Assembly: GCF_001974875.1 (NCBI RefSeq)
Contig: NZ_MTQD01000016.1
Coordinates: 60,901 to 124,900, forward strand
DNA: 64,000 nucleotides
Reading direction: 5' to 3'
Origin: Pseudoalteromonas sp. EB27
GTDB taxonomy: Bacteria > Pseudomonadota > Gammaproteobacteria > Enterobacterales > Alteromonadaceae
A model generated the notes under the pieces. The model saw only the letters and a program-made list of their open reading frames with translations, searched no databases and had not been told where the DNA came from. Both the position numbers and the translations under genes were made by a program. How positions within the stretch are numbered: the first letter of the stretch is position 1; the number at the start of each line of letters is the position of its first letter. Shown here one piece after another: positions 1 to 9,970 of this stretch.

Positions 1-159
1 GGTTTACTTCCCAAGCAAGGAAGTAAAATATTATTAAAAGATAACCGCTTCAACGCAAGTGATATTGCATTGCTAGCAGTAAGCTTAGAACCTATTAGTG
101 GCTCGCCAAATGGATCACCGACCGAGGTGTTATACACCACAGAGCTGGTACTTTTATAA
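1..159 (+). CDS. Anti-sigma factor RskA-like, C-terminal fragment (cut by window start)
   Basis: The first frame is open from base 1 to a TAA at 157-159 and encodes the last 52 residues of a protein. It contains the segment LAVSLEPISGSPNGSPTEVL, which matches the closing beta-rich region of RskA/anti-sigma-K proteins (family knowledge: SLEP..GSP.G.PT..VLY). Such proteins are inner-membrane anti-sigma factors that hold an ECF sigma factor; the transmembrane and sigma-binding parts would lie upstream of the window. Its position just before the DUF4331 operon suggests that it controls that operon. A hairpin terminator follows at 179-205. Confidence 0.7.
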   Translation, partial: GLLPKQGSKILLKDNRFNASDIALLAVSLEPISGSPNGSPTEVLYTTELVLL

Positions 160-178
160 CCCTTCTATTACGACTAAT

Positions 179-205
179 ATTGGCTGCTTGTATAAAGCAG
201 CCAAT
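179..205 (+). terminator. Hairpin after the anti-sigma gene
   Basis: An 11-bp perfect stem (ATTGGCTGCTT at 179-189 pairing with AAGCAGCCAAT at 195-205) closes a 5-base loop, 20 bases after the stop codon. It is followed by a T-rich stretch, so it fits a rho-independent terminator separating the anti-sigma gene from the next operon. Confidence 0.7.
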
Positions 206-253
206 CCTCAATTTAAGTTTTTAACAAAATATAAAATTAATTTAACTTTTTTG

Positions 254-278
254 CATCCAATTTAAATCCTGCCCCGTT
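254..278 (+). promoter_or_regulatory. Candidate ECF (SigK-type) promoter
   Basis: CATCC at 254-258 is followed after 16 bases by CGTT at 275-278, upstream of the DUF4331 start at 317. Family knowledge: SigK/RskA-type ECF promoters have a CATCC-like -35 and a CGA/CGT-like -10 spaced 16-17 bases. Because an RskA-like gene lies directly upstream, this is a reasonable promoter for the operon. It is a short match and could be chance. Confidence 0.4.
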
Positions 279-316
279 ATTAGCTATGACTTCAATCAAA
301 ACTAAAGGACAAAGTC

Positions 317-1909
317 ATGAAAGCTTTAACTCCATCAATACTCGCAGTAGTAATATGTAGTACGTTTGTAAGTGCACCAAGTGAAGCATCTAGCCACAGA
401 GAAGCGCCAAATATAAGCCGTTTCCCGACTTTAGATTCAACCGATTTTTATGTATTTAATAGTTACGAACAAGGTCGTGGTGATTTTGTAACACTAATAG
501 CTAACTATATCCCGCTGCAAGATGCATACGGCGGTCCTAATTACTTTGCAATGGACCCAGATGCTACCTACAGCATTCATATAGATAACGACGGCGATGC
601 TGTTGAAGATATTACATTTGCGTTTAACTTTAAAAGCATGCTCCCTAACGACAATCAAGGCGTGCAATTAACAGTTGGACCTGAAGGTAATCAACGCACA
701 GTTTCGGTACCACTTAAAAATGTTGGCGGCGTGGCTGCAGGTGACGACAGCGCAGCAAATTTTAGTGAATCATACACAATGACCATGATTAGCGGCGCGC
801 AGCGTACTGGCGAAACAACGGTATTAAATAACATTGCATCAAACTCAAGCTCATTTTCTAAACCGCTTGATTATGTAGGTGATAAAACATTTGGATCGAT
901 GAGTGATTATCAAACTTATGCAGATCAATTTGTTTATCAGGTTTCAATTCCTAACTGTGAGAGCATGGCACAAGTTTTTGTAGGACAGCGTAAAGACCCG
1001 TTTGTAGTTAACCTAGGTAAAACATTTGATTTAGTTAACTATGTACCTGTAGAAGGTGATAGCGCCCCTGGTGCTGGTGACGGCGGTGGTTTTCCAGGTG
1101 GTATAACGCAATCAGCTGATAATGACGACCTTGCAGATAAAAACGTAACATCAATCGCTATCGAAATACCTAAAAGCTGTATTGTCGGTGAAGGTAACGG
1201 CGTAATAGGTTCGTGGACAACAGCAAGCTTACCTCAAGCACGTGTATTAAACCCCAATGCTAAATTTGCTAATAATGCGGTAAACGGTGGTGCATTAACT
1301 CAGGTTTCACGCCTAGGTAGCCCGCTTGTAAATGAGCTTGTAATTGGCATTAAAGACAAAGACACATTTTCTACTGCGCACCCTAAAGACGATGCACAAT
1401 TTTTAGATTATGTATCTCACCCAGCACTACCAGAGTTATTAAATATTTTGTTTAAAGATGCTGTTAATACCACTCTTGGCGCAAACTTAGAAACTCTGGC
1501 ACCCACTAACTTCCCGCGTACTGATTTAATCACTGCATTTTTAACGGGTTTTGCAGGCGTTAATCAACAAGCAACGGTAACACCTTCAGAAATGCTGCGT
1601 TTAAACACAGCTATTGCAGCAACAGCACAAGCTGATCAATCTGCATTTGGTGTAGCTGGCAATGACTTAGCTGGTTTCCCAAATGGTCGTCGCCCGGGTG
1701 ATGATGTAGTTGATATTGCACTGCGCGTTGTGATGGGTCGCTTATGTCACCCTATTCCTGTAAATGGCGAAGACACTGACTTAGGTCTTTGTACACCAGA
1801 GGATGCTAATACGGGTACAGTTCCATTTACTGATGGCGCACCTATTGATGCAACAATGATGGACTCAACATTCCCATACCTTGCAACACCTATTGCAGGA
1901 TCTAAATAA
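317..1909 (+). CDS. DUF4331 family secreted protein
   Basis: This is a 530-residue protein with an N-terminal signal peptide (cleavage near residue 24) followed at once by SSHREAP, the hallmark start of mature DUF4331 proteins. Further family features are a DSTDFYVF segment near residue 40 and Asp/Gly-rich loops that could bind metal ions. The start is preceded by AAAGGACAAAG at good spacing. DUF4331 has no established biochemical function; members are exported and often lie beside ECF sigma/anti-sigma genes. Here the gene leads a four-gene operon (lipoprotein, TPR protein, HupE-like membrane protein), so a joint role at the cell envelope is likely. The family call is firm, the function unknown. 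Confidence 0.85.
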   Translation: MKALTPSILAVVICSTFVSAPSEASSHREAPNISRFPTLDSTDFYVFNSYEQGRGDFVTLIANYIPLQDAYGGPNYFAMDPDATYSIHIDNDGDAVEDITFAFNFKSMLPNDNQGVQLTVGPEGNQRTVSVPLKNVGGVAAGDDSAANFSESYTMTMISGAQRTGETTVLNNIASNSSSFSKPLDYVGDKTFGSMSDYQTYADQFVYQVSIPNCESMAQVFVGQRKDPFVVNLGKTFDLVNYVPVEGDSAPGAGDGGGFPGGITQSADNDDLADKNVTSIAIEIPKSCIVGEGNGVIGSWTTASLPQARVLNPNAKFANNAVNGGALTQVSRLGSPLVNELVIGIKDKDTFSTAHPKDDAQFLDYVSHPALPELLNILFKDAVNTTLGANLETLAPTNFPRTDLITAFLTGFAGVNQQATVTPSEMLRLNTAIAATAQADQSAFGVAGNDLAGFPNGRRPGDDVVDIALRVVMGRLCHPIPVNGEDTDLGLCTPEDANTGTVPFTDGAPIDATMMDSTFPYLATPIAGSK

Positions 1910-1920
1910 GGAGTTAACTA

Positions 1921-2430
1921 ATGCGTAATTTAAAAACTACCCATATTTGTGTTCTCCTCAGTGCATTAACATTGGGTGCATGTAGTAGCGATGACGATAA
2001 AAAACAACCTACACCGGTTGTAAACACCGCACCTACAGCAAGCGATGCAATGCTAACAACACAAACTGAAGTAAGCATTACCGATATGCTTAACGCAAGC
2101 GATAATGATGGCGACTCACTTACTTACTCGTTAACAAGCGAGCCAATGCTCGGTACTGTTAATGTTGACAGTGATGGTAACTTTACTTATACACCTAATA
2201 TAGAAACAACAGGTTCAGATAGCTTTATGTTTGGTGTAAGTGATGGCGTTAATTCGCAAGTTACTGCAACAGTAAGTATTACGATTGAGGCGCTGCAAGT
2301 TGACTTTGCTCAATTTGCAACCGATGCATTTAACCAAGCGCCAAATGCAGAGCCGTTAACTCTTAATGGTCGGGTGTTTACAAACACTGATACCGATGTT
2401 GATGGATTAATTTCTACAAGCGGTAACTAA
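1921..2430 (+). CDS. Lipoprotein with one cadherin-like/Ig-like repeat
   Basis: The 169-residue product has a lipobox ending at Cys21 (LTLGAC), so it should be a lipid-anchored envelope protein. Residues about 33-122 form one tandem-repeat beta-sandwich domain of the cadherin-like/VCBS type, recognisable by the segment NASDNDGDSLTYSL and the later DGNFTYTP. The remaining 45 residues contain a DTDVDG segment that may bind calcium. It begins 11 bases after the DUF4331 stop with GGAGTTAACTA in front, so the two are co-transcribed. In other genomes a similar C-terminal extension may carry further repeats; here only one is present. Its precise role is unknown. Confidence 0.75.
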   Translation: MRNLKTTHICVLLSALTLGACSSDDDKKQPTPVVNTAPTASDAMLTTQTEVSITDMLNASDNDGDSLTYSLTSEPMLGTVNVDSDGNFTYTPNIETTGSDSFMFGVSDGVNSQVTATVSITIEALQVDFAQFATDAFNQAPNAEPLTLNGRVFTNTDTDVDGLISTSGN

Positions 2431-2483
2431 CCAAGTCATTAAGCTGACAGGCCATGGATGGCTTTTTTCAAAGGATATTTATA

Positions 2484-3509
2484 ATGCATTTATCAGTACT
2501 TAAACCCCTCACTATTATTGCTATTTGCTTAACCTCTTTCGCGGTGAGTGCGGCTCCTTATACTCCAAAAGATGACGCAGTTATTGCCTCAAGCAATTCA
2601 ACACTTAGTGCCTCTCTCTCTGTTGACGAAATAAATACTTTAGTGACTAATAGCCAATATGCAGGCCAAACAGAGCGCTTACAAGGGCTACTTAAAACCC
2701 GCTTAGCTCAGTTATATAACCAAACACCCACGTCTCAAATTGGTTACTTATATGCTCGTGTTTTACAAAAAGAGCACCTTTTTGACGAAGCAATTAACGT
2801 TGCCAACAACGTTTTGATTACCGAGCCAAAGCACAGTAATAGCCATTTGTTGCTGGCCAATATATTGATGACCCAAGGTGAATTTACAAAAGCAAAACAA
2901 CACTGTGTTGCCTTGATTGGTCAAGTAAGCACCATTACTGCTAGCACTTGTGTGCTAGACGTACAAAGCCAGCATGAAAGTGTTTTAGACAGCTACCAAA
3001 CATTAGTTAAAATTATAAACAATAACCAAACTAGTTTAGCTACAAACCATGTTTTAAGTGAAATGAGCTACCGTCTAAGTAACTACAAGCAAGCTTTGTC
3101 TCACTTACAAAGCGTAGATTTAGTTCAAGCTCCTGTGAGCCTCATTGTGTTATGGGCCGATATTCAAATTGCGCTAAATCAACCTCAACAAGTATTAAAT
3201 ACATTAAGCGTACTGCTTCCAGATAAAAGTAATTTAGAAGATGCTATTTTGCTAAGGCTTTCAATCGCAGAAAAAAAACTAAATAAACGCGATAAAAAAT
3301 GGCAAAATACAATGGCGAAAAGAGTTACACTTAGAGAGCTTCGTAAAGATTCTTTTCATGCGAGTGACTTAGCTAAATATTACCTTGATGTACAACCAAA
3401 TCGTGAAAAAGCACTTTACTGGGCTCATATTAATTGGCAACAGGCTAAAATGAGCACCGATGAGCAATTACTTATTAAAGCAAAAGCGATGCAACGAGAT
3501 ACACTATGA
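2484..3509 (+). CDS. Secreted tetratricopeptide-repeat protein
   Basis: I place the start at 2484, not at an upstream ATG at 2454, because AAGGATAT sits at proper spacing before it and the protein then opens directly with a signal peptide (MHLSVLKPL...AVSA). The 341-residue product is helical, with TPR-like units around residues 60-330 (for example YARVLQKEHLFDEAINVANN and SHLLLANILMTQGEFTKAKQH). TPR proteins are interaction scaffolds. Its last codons overlap the next gene in an ATGA junction, implying translational coupling to the HupE-like gene. No enzymatic motif is visible. Confidence 0.75.
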   Translation: MHLSVLKPLTIIAICLTSFAVSAAPYTPKDDAVIASSNSTLSASLSVDEINTLVTNSQYAGQTERLQGLLKTRLAQLYNQTPTSQIGYLYARVLQKEHLFDEAINVANNVLITEPKHSNSHLLLANILMTQGEFTKAKQHCVALIGQVSTITASTCVLDVQSQHESVLDSYQTLVKIINNNQTSLATNHVLSEMSYRLSNYKQALSHLQSVDLVQAPVSLIVLWADIQIALNQPQQVLNTLSVLLPDKSNLEDAILLRLSIAEKKLNKRDKKWQNTMAKRVTLRELRKDSFHASDLAKYYLDVQPNREKALYWAHINWQQAKMSTDEQLLIKAKAMQRDTL

Positions 3510-4618
3510 AAACGCCTTATCTATTTATACTCACTTTAATGCTGTGTATTTTCTCAACTTACAGCTTTTCCCATCAACTAAGTACAAGTTATATAACCCT
3601 AAATAGCAAGAACGATAACGACACCAACAAAAGCCAATACACGGGTACCTGGCAAGTTAATATCGCCGACTTAGAGCACACAGTGCCTCTGGATTTAGAT
3701 AAAAACGGTCAAATTTCGTGGGCAGAAATAAAAGCAAAACGCAGCTCAATTAATAACTTCATTACAGAAAGTTTAAATATCACGCAAAACGCGCAAGCAT
3801 GCCCTTTAAAAAGTGAAGGTATCTATCAGCTAGATAACCATTTTAACCAGCCTTATTTGGTTATTCCGCTGCTGTTTAGCTGCAATGATAGTGAAACAAT
3901 CTCTCTTTCGTATTCTGCTTTTTTTAAAACCGATGCTAATCATAAATCTGTCGTAAATATAAACGGTGTATCTCGTGTATTTAATATAAACGAGGCACAA
4001 CAAACATTTAGCTTTGAAAAATCCAGTTATTTAAGCACGTTCAATCAATACGTTTATCAAGGTGTTTTACATATTTGGATAGGTATTGATCATATTTTAT
4101 TTTTAATCGCCCTATTACTTACCTGTGTTTTAAAACGTAGTAACAAAACATGGCAAGGTATTAGCTCTAAAAAACACATTATTAAACACACAGCATGGAT
4201 AGTAACCGCGTTTACGCTTGCGCACTCTATTACGCTTACAGCAACAGCTATGAACTTAGTCTCGCCAAATAGTCGCTGGGTAGAGCTTGGAATTGCTATA
4301 TCGGTTTTATTTGCAGCATTAAATAATGTGTGGCCATTGGTACTTCGTTTAGGGTGGCTTACTTTTGCTTTTGGTTTACTGCACGGCATGGGATTTGCGA
4401 GCGTACTTGGTGAGCTTGGCTTGTCGAGTGACTATCAGTTATTGAGCATTTTAGCATTTAATTTAGGTGTCGAAATTGGTCAGCTCAGTATATTACTGGT
4501 TGCGCTGCCAATACTCATTTATGTACGAAACTACACCTGGTATAAAAAGTGGTTAATGCCAATGGGCTCCGTTGCCATCGCAATCATTGCACTTCAGTGG
4601 TCAATCGAGCGCTTTTAA
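3506..4618 (+). CDS. HupE/UreJ-like membrane protein with periplasmic N-terminal domain
   Basis: This 370-residue protein begins with a signal peptide, then about 170 extracytoplasmic residues including an EF-hand-like loop DLDKNGQISWAEI (near residue 63). From about residue 185 it is a multi-pass HupE/UreJ_2-type membrane domain with the conserved histidines in GIDHILFLIALL, AFTLAHSITL and LLHGMGFA, and a final FNLGVEIGQ. Relatives have been linked to nickel or cobalt uptake, but the HupE-like long form in such DUF4331 clusters has no proven substrate. It overlaps the TPR gene by four bases and is the last gene before a bidirectional terminator. Confidence 0.8.
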   Translation: MKTPYLFILTLMLCIFSTYSFSHQLSTSYITLNSKNDNDTNKSQYTGTWQVNIADLEHTVPLDLDKNGQISWAEIKAKRSSINNFITESLNITQNAQACPLKSEGIYQLDNHFNQPYLVIPLLFSCNDSETISLSYSAFFKTDANHKSVVNINGVSRVFNINEAQQTFSFEKSSYLSTFNQYVYQGVLHIWIGIDHILFLIALLLTCVLKRSNKTWQGISSKKHIIKHTAWIVTAFTLAHSITLTATAMNLVSPNSRWVELGIAISVLFAALNNVWPLVLRLGWLTFAFGLLHGMGFASVLGELGLSSDYQLLSILAFNLGVEIGQLSILLVALPILIYVRNYTWYKKWLMPMGSVAIAIIALQWSIERF

Positions 4619-4633
4619 ATAGCCCAAATAAAA

Positions 4634-4659
4634 AAGCTAGCCAAAATATTGGCTAGCTT
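4634..4659. terminator. Bidirectional terminator between convergent genes
   Basis: An 11-bp perfect stem (AAGCTAGCCAA at 4634-4644, TTGGCTAGCTT at 4649-4659) with a 4-base loop has A-rich sequence on the left and T-rich sequence on the right. It can terminate both the HupE-like gene and the TetR gene. Confidence 0.8.
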
Positions 4660-4688
4660 ACTTTTTAGTTTATCTATTTTGCGCTTTA

Positions 4689-5312
4689 CTATGCTTTATC
4701 AAATGGCATTAGTAATGTTTTCATCGCAGGGCGAAGCGCTATTAACACTGTTTTTTCGGTTAGCTCAGGGTAGAGTAACTTTCTAAGTAATAACCCTGCC
4801 ATCATCGAAAAAATAACATTAATTCGACTTTCAAGTTCAAGCTCATCAATGTCTTTGAGCGCACTTCGCTCGCTTGTTAAAAGCTGTCTCATGCGCCCGC
4901 GTGCTTGAGTATCCATATCACGTAGCAATGAAGCTACTTTAACATTTCGACCTGCTTCAGCCATCATATCTAAGTCAACTACACATGCCCCTGTGTCCAT
5001 GTGCCTCTGAACACCAATGTTTAAGCCATCTAAAAGAGCTGCTAAAACATCACCAGGGTGATCTTCAAACTGTTGGAAGATAGAAAACATTTCTTCCATG
5101 TCTTTTTCAATAATGCTTTCTATAATTGCTTCTTTACTTTCAAAGTAATTATAAATATGGCCCGCACTCATCCCTGCCGTTTTAGATATTTCAGCCATGC
5201 CTGCACCGTGGTAACCTTTTCGGCGAAAACACTCTGCAGCAGCTGTTAGTATTTGTTCGCGCCTAGCTTGCGCTATAGCGGGATCTGTTTGCCTTTTTGC
5301 TTTAGGCTTCAT
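4689..5312 (-). CDS. TetR family transcriptional regulator
   Basis: The 207-residue product has a TetR helix-turn-helix at residues about 12-58 (AAECFRRKGYHGAGMAEISK, then AGMSAGHIYNYFESKEAI). I choose the inner ATG at 5312 because GGAG lies six bases before it; a longer start at 5330 lacks a ribosome site. The C-terminal ligand domain resembles AcrR-type repressors of drug pumps. It lies directly downstream of and in the same direction as the outer-membrane-factor gene, separated by a hairpin, so it probably regulates the RND operon from its distal end. A palindrome in the operon leader at 11165-11176 is the likely operator (inference). Confidence 0.8.
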   Translation of the reverse strand: MKPKAKRQTDPAIAQARREQILTAAAECFRRKGYHGAGMAEISKTAGMSAGHIYNYFESKEAIIESIIEKDMEEMFSIFQQFEDHPGDVLAALLDGLNIGVQRHMDTGACVVDLDMMAEAGRNVKVASLLRDMDTQARGRMRQLLTSERSALKDIDELELESRINVIFSMMAGLLLRKLLYPELTEKTVLIALRPAMKTLLMPFDKA

Positions 5313-5385
5313 GTTCAACTCCACTACCAAGTCATAAACTCAGTAAAGCAAGAGCTATAAATAGTCTCGCTATATAAATATGTAA

Positions 5386-5404
5386 TGCGGCTTTAAAAGC
5401 CGCA
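5386..5404 (-). terminator. Hairpin after the RND operon
   Basis: TGCGGCTTT (5386-5394) pairs with AAAGCCGCA (5396-5404). It lies just downstream of the outer-membrane factor stop and would separate that operon from the TetR gene, allowing partial read-through. Confidence 0.6.
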
Positions 5405-5408
5405 AATA

Positions 5409-6827
5409 TTATTTCTCTTCCTGAGCTATTTCACTGGTTACGTTCCATCCGCCACCAAGCGCTTTGTACAAATTAATTTGGCTTGCAAGATATGCTTGCT
5501 GACCTGAAATTAACTGTTGCTGCGCGCCGTACCACGTACGCTGAGCATCAAGTACTTGCAAGTAGCTATCTGCGCCTTTTTCGTAACGCATTTTTGATAA
5601 ATCAAACGTGATTTGTCGGCTACTTATAAGCATATCAAGCGCACTTAATTGCTCTTGGTAACCTTCTCTATCAGCAAGTGCATCGGCAACTTCGCGAAAC
5701 GCATTTTGAATTTTTTGCTGGTACGTTGCCACCGCAATTGCTTGATCGGCTTTTGCCACATCAAGATTTGCTTGGTTACGTCCCATATTAAAAATAGGTA
5801 AGCTAATTGTCGGCACAAAACTCCATGTCCCTGAGCCTGAATCAAACAAACCACTTAAGTCACTTGAAGCAGTGCCGGCATTGGCCGTTAAGCTAATACT
5901 CGGATAAAACGCCGCACGTGCAATGCCAATATTGGCATTTGCAGCAAGCATTAAATGCTCAGCGGCTTTAATATCAGGGCGTTGCGATAGCAAATCAGAC
6001 GGTAAACCAACTGGCACTTCAGGCATGCTGATCAAATTAGTTAGGTCTTTGTTAGGCAGCAAATCGGCTGAAACAGATTTCCCTACTAATAAATCTAGGG
6101 CACTTTTATCACGCTTTAACAAACGCTTATATGTTGCTATATCTACTTTTGCTGTAGCTACTGTGCTTTTAAGCTGCTCAAGGGTAATTGAAGACGTAGC
6201 CCCCAAATCAAAGCTTTTTTGCGTAAGCGATAATGACTCTTGCTGAGAGGTGAGCGTTTCTTTTGCCAGCTCTAGCAGTTGTAAGTCCGTCGCGTAACTA
6301 AGCCACGCATTTGCAAGCTCAGAAATTAAAGACACCTGCGTACTGTATTGACTAAGCTCTGTAGAGTATAAATTTCGGAGTGCTTGCGCTGATTGGTTGC
6401 GCACTTTGCCCCAAATATCTAACTCGTAAGAGGTAATACCTACTGTTGCACTGTACTGCGAGCTAATAGCTGCATCGCCAGTACCCGACAAATCAGCCGG
6501 TAAACGCTGGCGCGTACCAGAAGCATTTAAATCAAGTGACGGATACAAAGCAGAATCTTCGATTTGATACAAACCACGAACGCGCTGCACATTAAGCACT
6601 GCAATTTGCATATCTTTATTATGCTCAAGGCTTTGCGTAATTAACGTTTGTAGTTTTTCATCATTAAAAAACTGCTGCCAATTTAATTGCTGCGCAACGC
6701 TTTGCTCAGCACCTGATGCATAAGCATCAGATACTGGTAAAGCAAGGTCTTTTTGCTCTGGTGCAAGTTGGCAACCGCTCAGTACTAATAAAGCAATGGC
6801 ACTTAGGCTGAATGTTTTAATGCTCAT
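5409..6827 (-). CDS. RND efflux outer membrane factor lipoprotein (NodT/OprM family)
   Basis: The 472-residue product has a lipobox at Cys19 (LLVLSGCQL) and two outer-membrane-efflux repeats (about residues 60-250 and 275-455). The second repeat holds [20 protein letters not shown], the family signature RPDI..AE..L.AANA. Trimeric OMFs form the outer-membrane channel and periplasmic tunnel of tripartite pumps. Its start overlaps the RND pump stop by four bases (ATGA), so it is translated with the pump. Length is normal for the OprM class. The pump's drug range cannot be told from sequence. Confidence 0.9.
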   Translation of the reverse strand: MSIKTFSLSAIALLVLSGCQLAPEQKDLALPVSDAYASGAEQSVAQQLNWQQFFNDEKLQTLITQSLEHNKDMQIAVLNVQRVRGLYQIEDSALYPSLDLNASGTRQRLPADLSGTGDAAISSQYSATVGITSYELDIWGKVRNQSAQALRNLYSTELSQYSTQVSLISELANAWLSYATDLQLLELAKETLTSQQESLSLTQKSFDLGATSSITLEQLKSTVATAKVDIATYKRLLKRDKSALDLLVGKSVSADLLPNKDLTNLISMPEVPVGLPSDLLSQRPDIKAAEHLMLAANANIGIARAAFYPSISLTANAGTASSDLSGLFDSGSGTWSFVPTISLPIFNMGRNQANLDVAKADQAIAVATYQQKIQNAFREVADALADREGYQEQLSALDMLISSRQITFDLSKMRYEKGADSYLQVLDAQRTWYGAQQQLISGQQAYLASQINLYKALGGGWNVTSEIAQEEK

Positions 6828-9800
6828 TCTGCACTCTCCTTCGCTGTCTCTTTAGCTTTGCCTGGGAATACACGGCGAACTAACACAAAGAATAACGGTA
6901 CAAACACAACAACTAATATTGATGATGCAAGTGTGCCACCAATAATCGAAATACCTAGGGCATTTTGGGCGCCAGAACCCGCACTTGAGGCAATCGCCAG
7001 TGGGATTACACCACAAATAAATGCCATTGACGTCATGAGTATTGGACGTAAACGTAAACGAACAGCAGCAACTGCTGCATCAACTAATCCCAGCCCTTCA
7101 TCCATTTTATGAATAGCAAACTCTACAATTAATATCGCATTTTTAGACGCTAAACCTATGGTGGTCAACAAGCCCACCTGTAAGTAAATATCGTTAGATA
7201 AGCCACCGCCAAGTGCCGCCATAATTGCACCAAATATACCCAATGGCACAATCATCATTACCGCAAACGGTACTGACCAACTTTCATAAAGTGCGGCTAA
7301 ACACAAAAATACAAATAATAATGACAACCCATATAGTAATGGTGCTTGACCACTACTAGAGCGCTCTTGGAATGAAATTCCGGTCCATTCAGACGAAATA
7401 CCATTAGGTAATTGTTTTACTAAGCGTTCCATTTCATCCATTGCTTGGCCGGTACTGTAACCTGGTGCTGCACTACCTTGAATTTCCATTGCAGAAAAAC
7501 CATTGTAACGCTCTAAGCGTGGCGAGCCGTATGTCCAATAAGCGCTAGCGAACGCTGAAAATGGCACCATATCGCCACTATCATTGCGCACATACCACTT
7601 ATTTAGATCCTCTGGCACCATGCGCGATTGTGCATCACCTTGCATATACACTTTTTTAACTCGACCACGGTCAATAAAGTCATTCACATAACTACTACCC
7701 CACGCAGTGGCAAGCGTACTGTTTATATCACCTTGTGAAACACCAAGCGCTTCAGCTTTTGCCAAATCTGTATCAAGTTGTAGTTCAGGCATATCTTCTT
7801 GTCCATTTGGACGTACGCCCGCTAAAATTGGACTTTGGCTTGCTAAACCTAACAACTGGTTTCGTGCAGCTAACAGTGCGTCGTGGCCTAAGCCTACACG
7901 GTCTTGTAAAAATATATTAAAACCATTTGCAGTACCAAGCTCAACAATTGCAGGCGGCGGGAACGCAAACACAAACGCCTCTTTTATCGTTGAGAAGTAC
8001 CCCATTGCTTTACCAGCAACACCTTGGACAGATAACTCATCACGCTGACGTTCATCCCAATGTTTGAGGTTAACAAAACCAATTGCAGCATTTTGACCTG
8101 AACCTGCAAAACTAAACCCTGTTACAGTAAAAATACCGTTAACAGCCTCAGATTGCTCATTTAGGTAATGGTTCTCCATTTTTTTAACAACTTCTAAAGT
8201 TTGTTGTGTTGTAGAACCTGCTGGCAATGAAACTTGGTTAAACAAAATACCTTGGTCTTCGTCTGGTAAGAATGCTGTTGGTAAGTGCGAAAACACATAA
8301 ACCATACCACCCACTATCACAGCGTATATAAGTAAGTAACGCTTAGAGTGATTGATCATACGGCTTACAAAGCCTTGTGCGCCGCGATTCGTTTTATCAA
8401 AGCCTCGGTTAAATCCAGAGAAAAACTTGCCAATAAACGAGCTATCGTCGTGAACATGGCTTGGTTTTAATAACGTAGCACACAGTGCTGGTGTCAAAAT
8501 AAGTGCAACCAATACCGAAAGACCCATCGCCGATACCAGTGTAATAGAGAACTGACGATAAATAATACCGGTAGAGCCACTAAAGAATGCCATTGGGATA
8601 AATACCGCAGAAAGCACCATGGCAATGCCTACCAGTGCACCTTTAATTTCATCCATAGATTTACGCGTAGCTTCGAGCGCGGAGAGTTTTTCCTCGGTCA
8701 TTAAGCGCTCTACGTTTTCTACAACAACGATTGCGTCATCTACCAATAAGCCTATCGCAAGTACCATCGCAAACATTGTTAGCGTATTTATTGAATAGCC
8801 AAAGGTATATAAAATACCAAACGTACCAAGTAAAACCACAGGTACCGCAATGGTTGGAATAAGTGTTGCCCTAAAGTTTTGTAGGAACAAATACATAACT
8901 ACAAAAACAAGTACAACCGCTTCAATTAAGGTGTGAATAACCTTTTCAATAGATAACGATACAAATGGTGTTGTGTCGTAAGGTACAACCGCATCTAGCC
9001 CTTCAGGAAAAAACGGTTTTAGCTCTTCAATTGCTTTTTTAACGCCTTCAGCTGTATCAAGTGCATTAGCGCCACTGGCTAATTTAATACCTAAGCCTGA
9101 TGCCGGTTGTCCATCGTAACGAGCAACAACGCGGTAGCTTTCGCCGCCAAGCTCTACTCTAGCAACGTCCTCTAGACGTACAAAAGAGCCATCTGGATTG
9201 GTTTTAACTAATATTTGTTCAAATTGCTCTGGCGTTTGTAATCGACTTTGCGCCGTTACTGTTGCATTAAGTTGCTGACCATCAACGGCTGGCATACCAC
9301 CGAGTTGGCCTGCAGATACTTGTGCATTTTGCGCACTAATTGATGCACTAATATCAGCGGGTGTAAGCTTATAGTTTTGTAACTTTGCAGGGTCTAACCA
9401 AATACGCATCGCGTACTGAGAACCAAACAGCTGCACTTCACCTACGCCTTCTACGCGCGATACAATATCTTGCACATTTGATGAAACGTAATCACCAATA
9501 TCAATATTGGTCATGCTGCCATCTTTAGACACAAATGCATAAACCATTAAAAAGTTACGCGCTGATTTTGCAACTACAACACCCTGCCTTTGTACGGCCT
9601 CTGGTAAAAGTGGAGTCGCTGTCGCTAGTTTATTTTGCACTTGAACCTGAGCAATATCAGGGTCTGTTTCGGCGCTAAACGAAAGTGTAAGCGTAGCAGA
9701 ACCACTCGACTCAGACGTAGATGACATATAAAGCAAGCCATCAAGACCTTTCATTTTTTGCTCAATAACTTGCGTTACAGTATCTTCAAGTGTACGAGCA

Positions 9801-9958
9801 GATGCACCAGGGTACGTTGCTGTAATACTTACTGCAGGCGGTGCAATTGAAGGATACTGCGAAATAGGTAAGCTCCTAATCGCCAAAATACCTGCAAGCA
9901 TCACTACAATAGCGAGTACCCAAGCAAATATCGGTCTATCGATAAAAAATCGTGACAT
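6824..9958 (-). CDS. RND multidrug efflux pump, AcrB/MexB (HAE1) type
   Basis: This 1044-residue inner-membrane protein has the full AcrB plan: a first transmembrane helix ([20 protein letters not shown]), two large periplasmic loops and helices 2-6 and 8-12. The proton-relay aspartate pair is present in [20 protein letters not shown], and [14 protein letters not shown] is in the second half. It uses proton motive force to move hydrophobic compounds and drugs from the periplasm or outer leaflet through the partner channel. It sits 12 bases downstream of the adaptor gene and overlaps the channel gene, so all three form one operon. Substrates are unknown. Confidence 0.93.
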   Translation of the reverse strand: MSRFFIDRPIFAWVLAIVVMLAGILAIRSLPISQYPSIAPPAVSITATYPGASARTLEDTVTQVIEQKMKGLDGLLYMSSTSESSGSATLTLSFSAETDPDIAQVQVQNKLATATPLLPEAVQRQGVVVAKSARNFLMVYAFVSKDGSMTNIDIGDYVSSNVQDIVSRVEGVGEVQLFGSQYAMRIWLDPAKLQNYKLTPADISASISAQNAQVSAGQLGGMPAVDGQQLNATVTAQSRLQTPEQFEQILVKTNPDGSFVRLEDVARVELGGESYRVVARYDGQPASGLGIKLASGANALDTAEGVKKAIEELKPFFPEGLDAVVPYDTTPFVSLSIEKVIHTLIEAVVLVFVVMYLFLQNFRATLIPTIAVPVVLLGTFGILYTFGYSINTLTMFAMVLAIGLLVDDAIVVVENVERLMTEEKLSALEATRKSMDEIKGALVGIAMVLSAVFIPMAFFSGSTGIIYRQFSITLVSAMGLSVLVALILTPALCATLLKPSHVHDDSSFIGKFFSGFNRGFDKTNRGAQGFVSRMINHSKRYLLIYAVIVGGMVYVFSHLPTAFLPDEDQGILFNQVSLPAGSTTQQTLEVVKKMENHYLNEQSEAVNGIFTVTGFSFAGSGQNAAIGFVNLKHWDERQRDELSVQGVAGKAMGYFSTIKEAFVFAFPPPAIVELGTANGFNIFLQDRVGLGHDALLAARNQLLGLASQSPILAGVRPNGQEDMPELQLDTDLAKAEALGVSQGDINSTLATAWGSSYVNDFIDRGRVKKVYMQGDAQSRMVPEDLNKWYVRNDSGDMVPFSAFASAYWTYGSPRLERYNGFSAMEIQGSAAPGYSTGQAMDEMERLVKQLPNGISSEWTGISFQERSSSGQAPLLYGLSLLFVFLCLAALYESWSVPFAVMMIVPLGIFGAIMAALGGGLSNDIYLQVGLLTTIGLASKNAILIVEFAIHKMDEGLGLVDAAVAAVRLRLRPILMTSMAFICGVIPLAIASSAGSGAQNALGISIIGGTLASSILVVVFVPLFFVLVRRVFPGKAKETAKESAE

Positions 9959-9970
9959 TAAAACTCTCCG

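Noticed and set aside
4090..4389. A 99-codon minus-strand frame inside the HupE-like gene
   Set aside because: It is the antisense shadow of a well-supported membrane protein gene.
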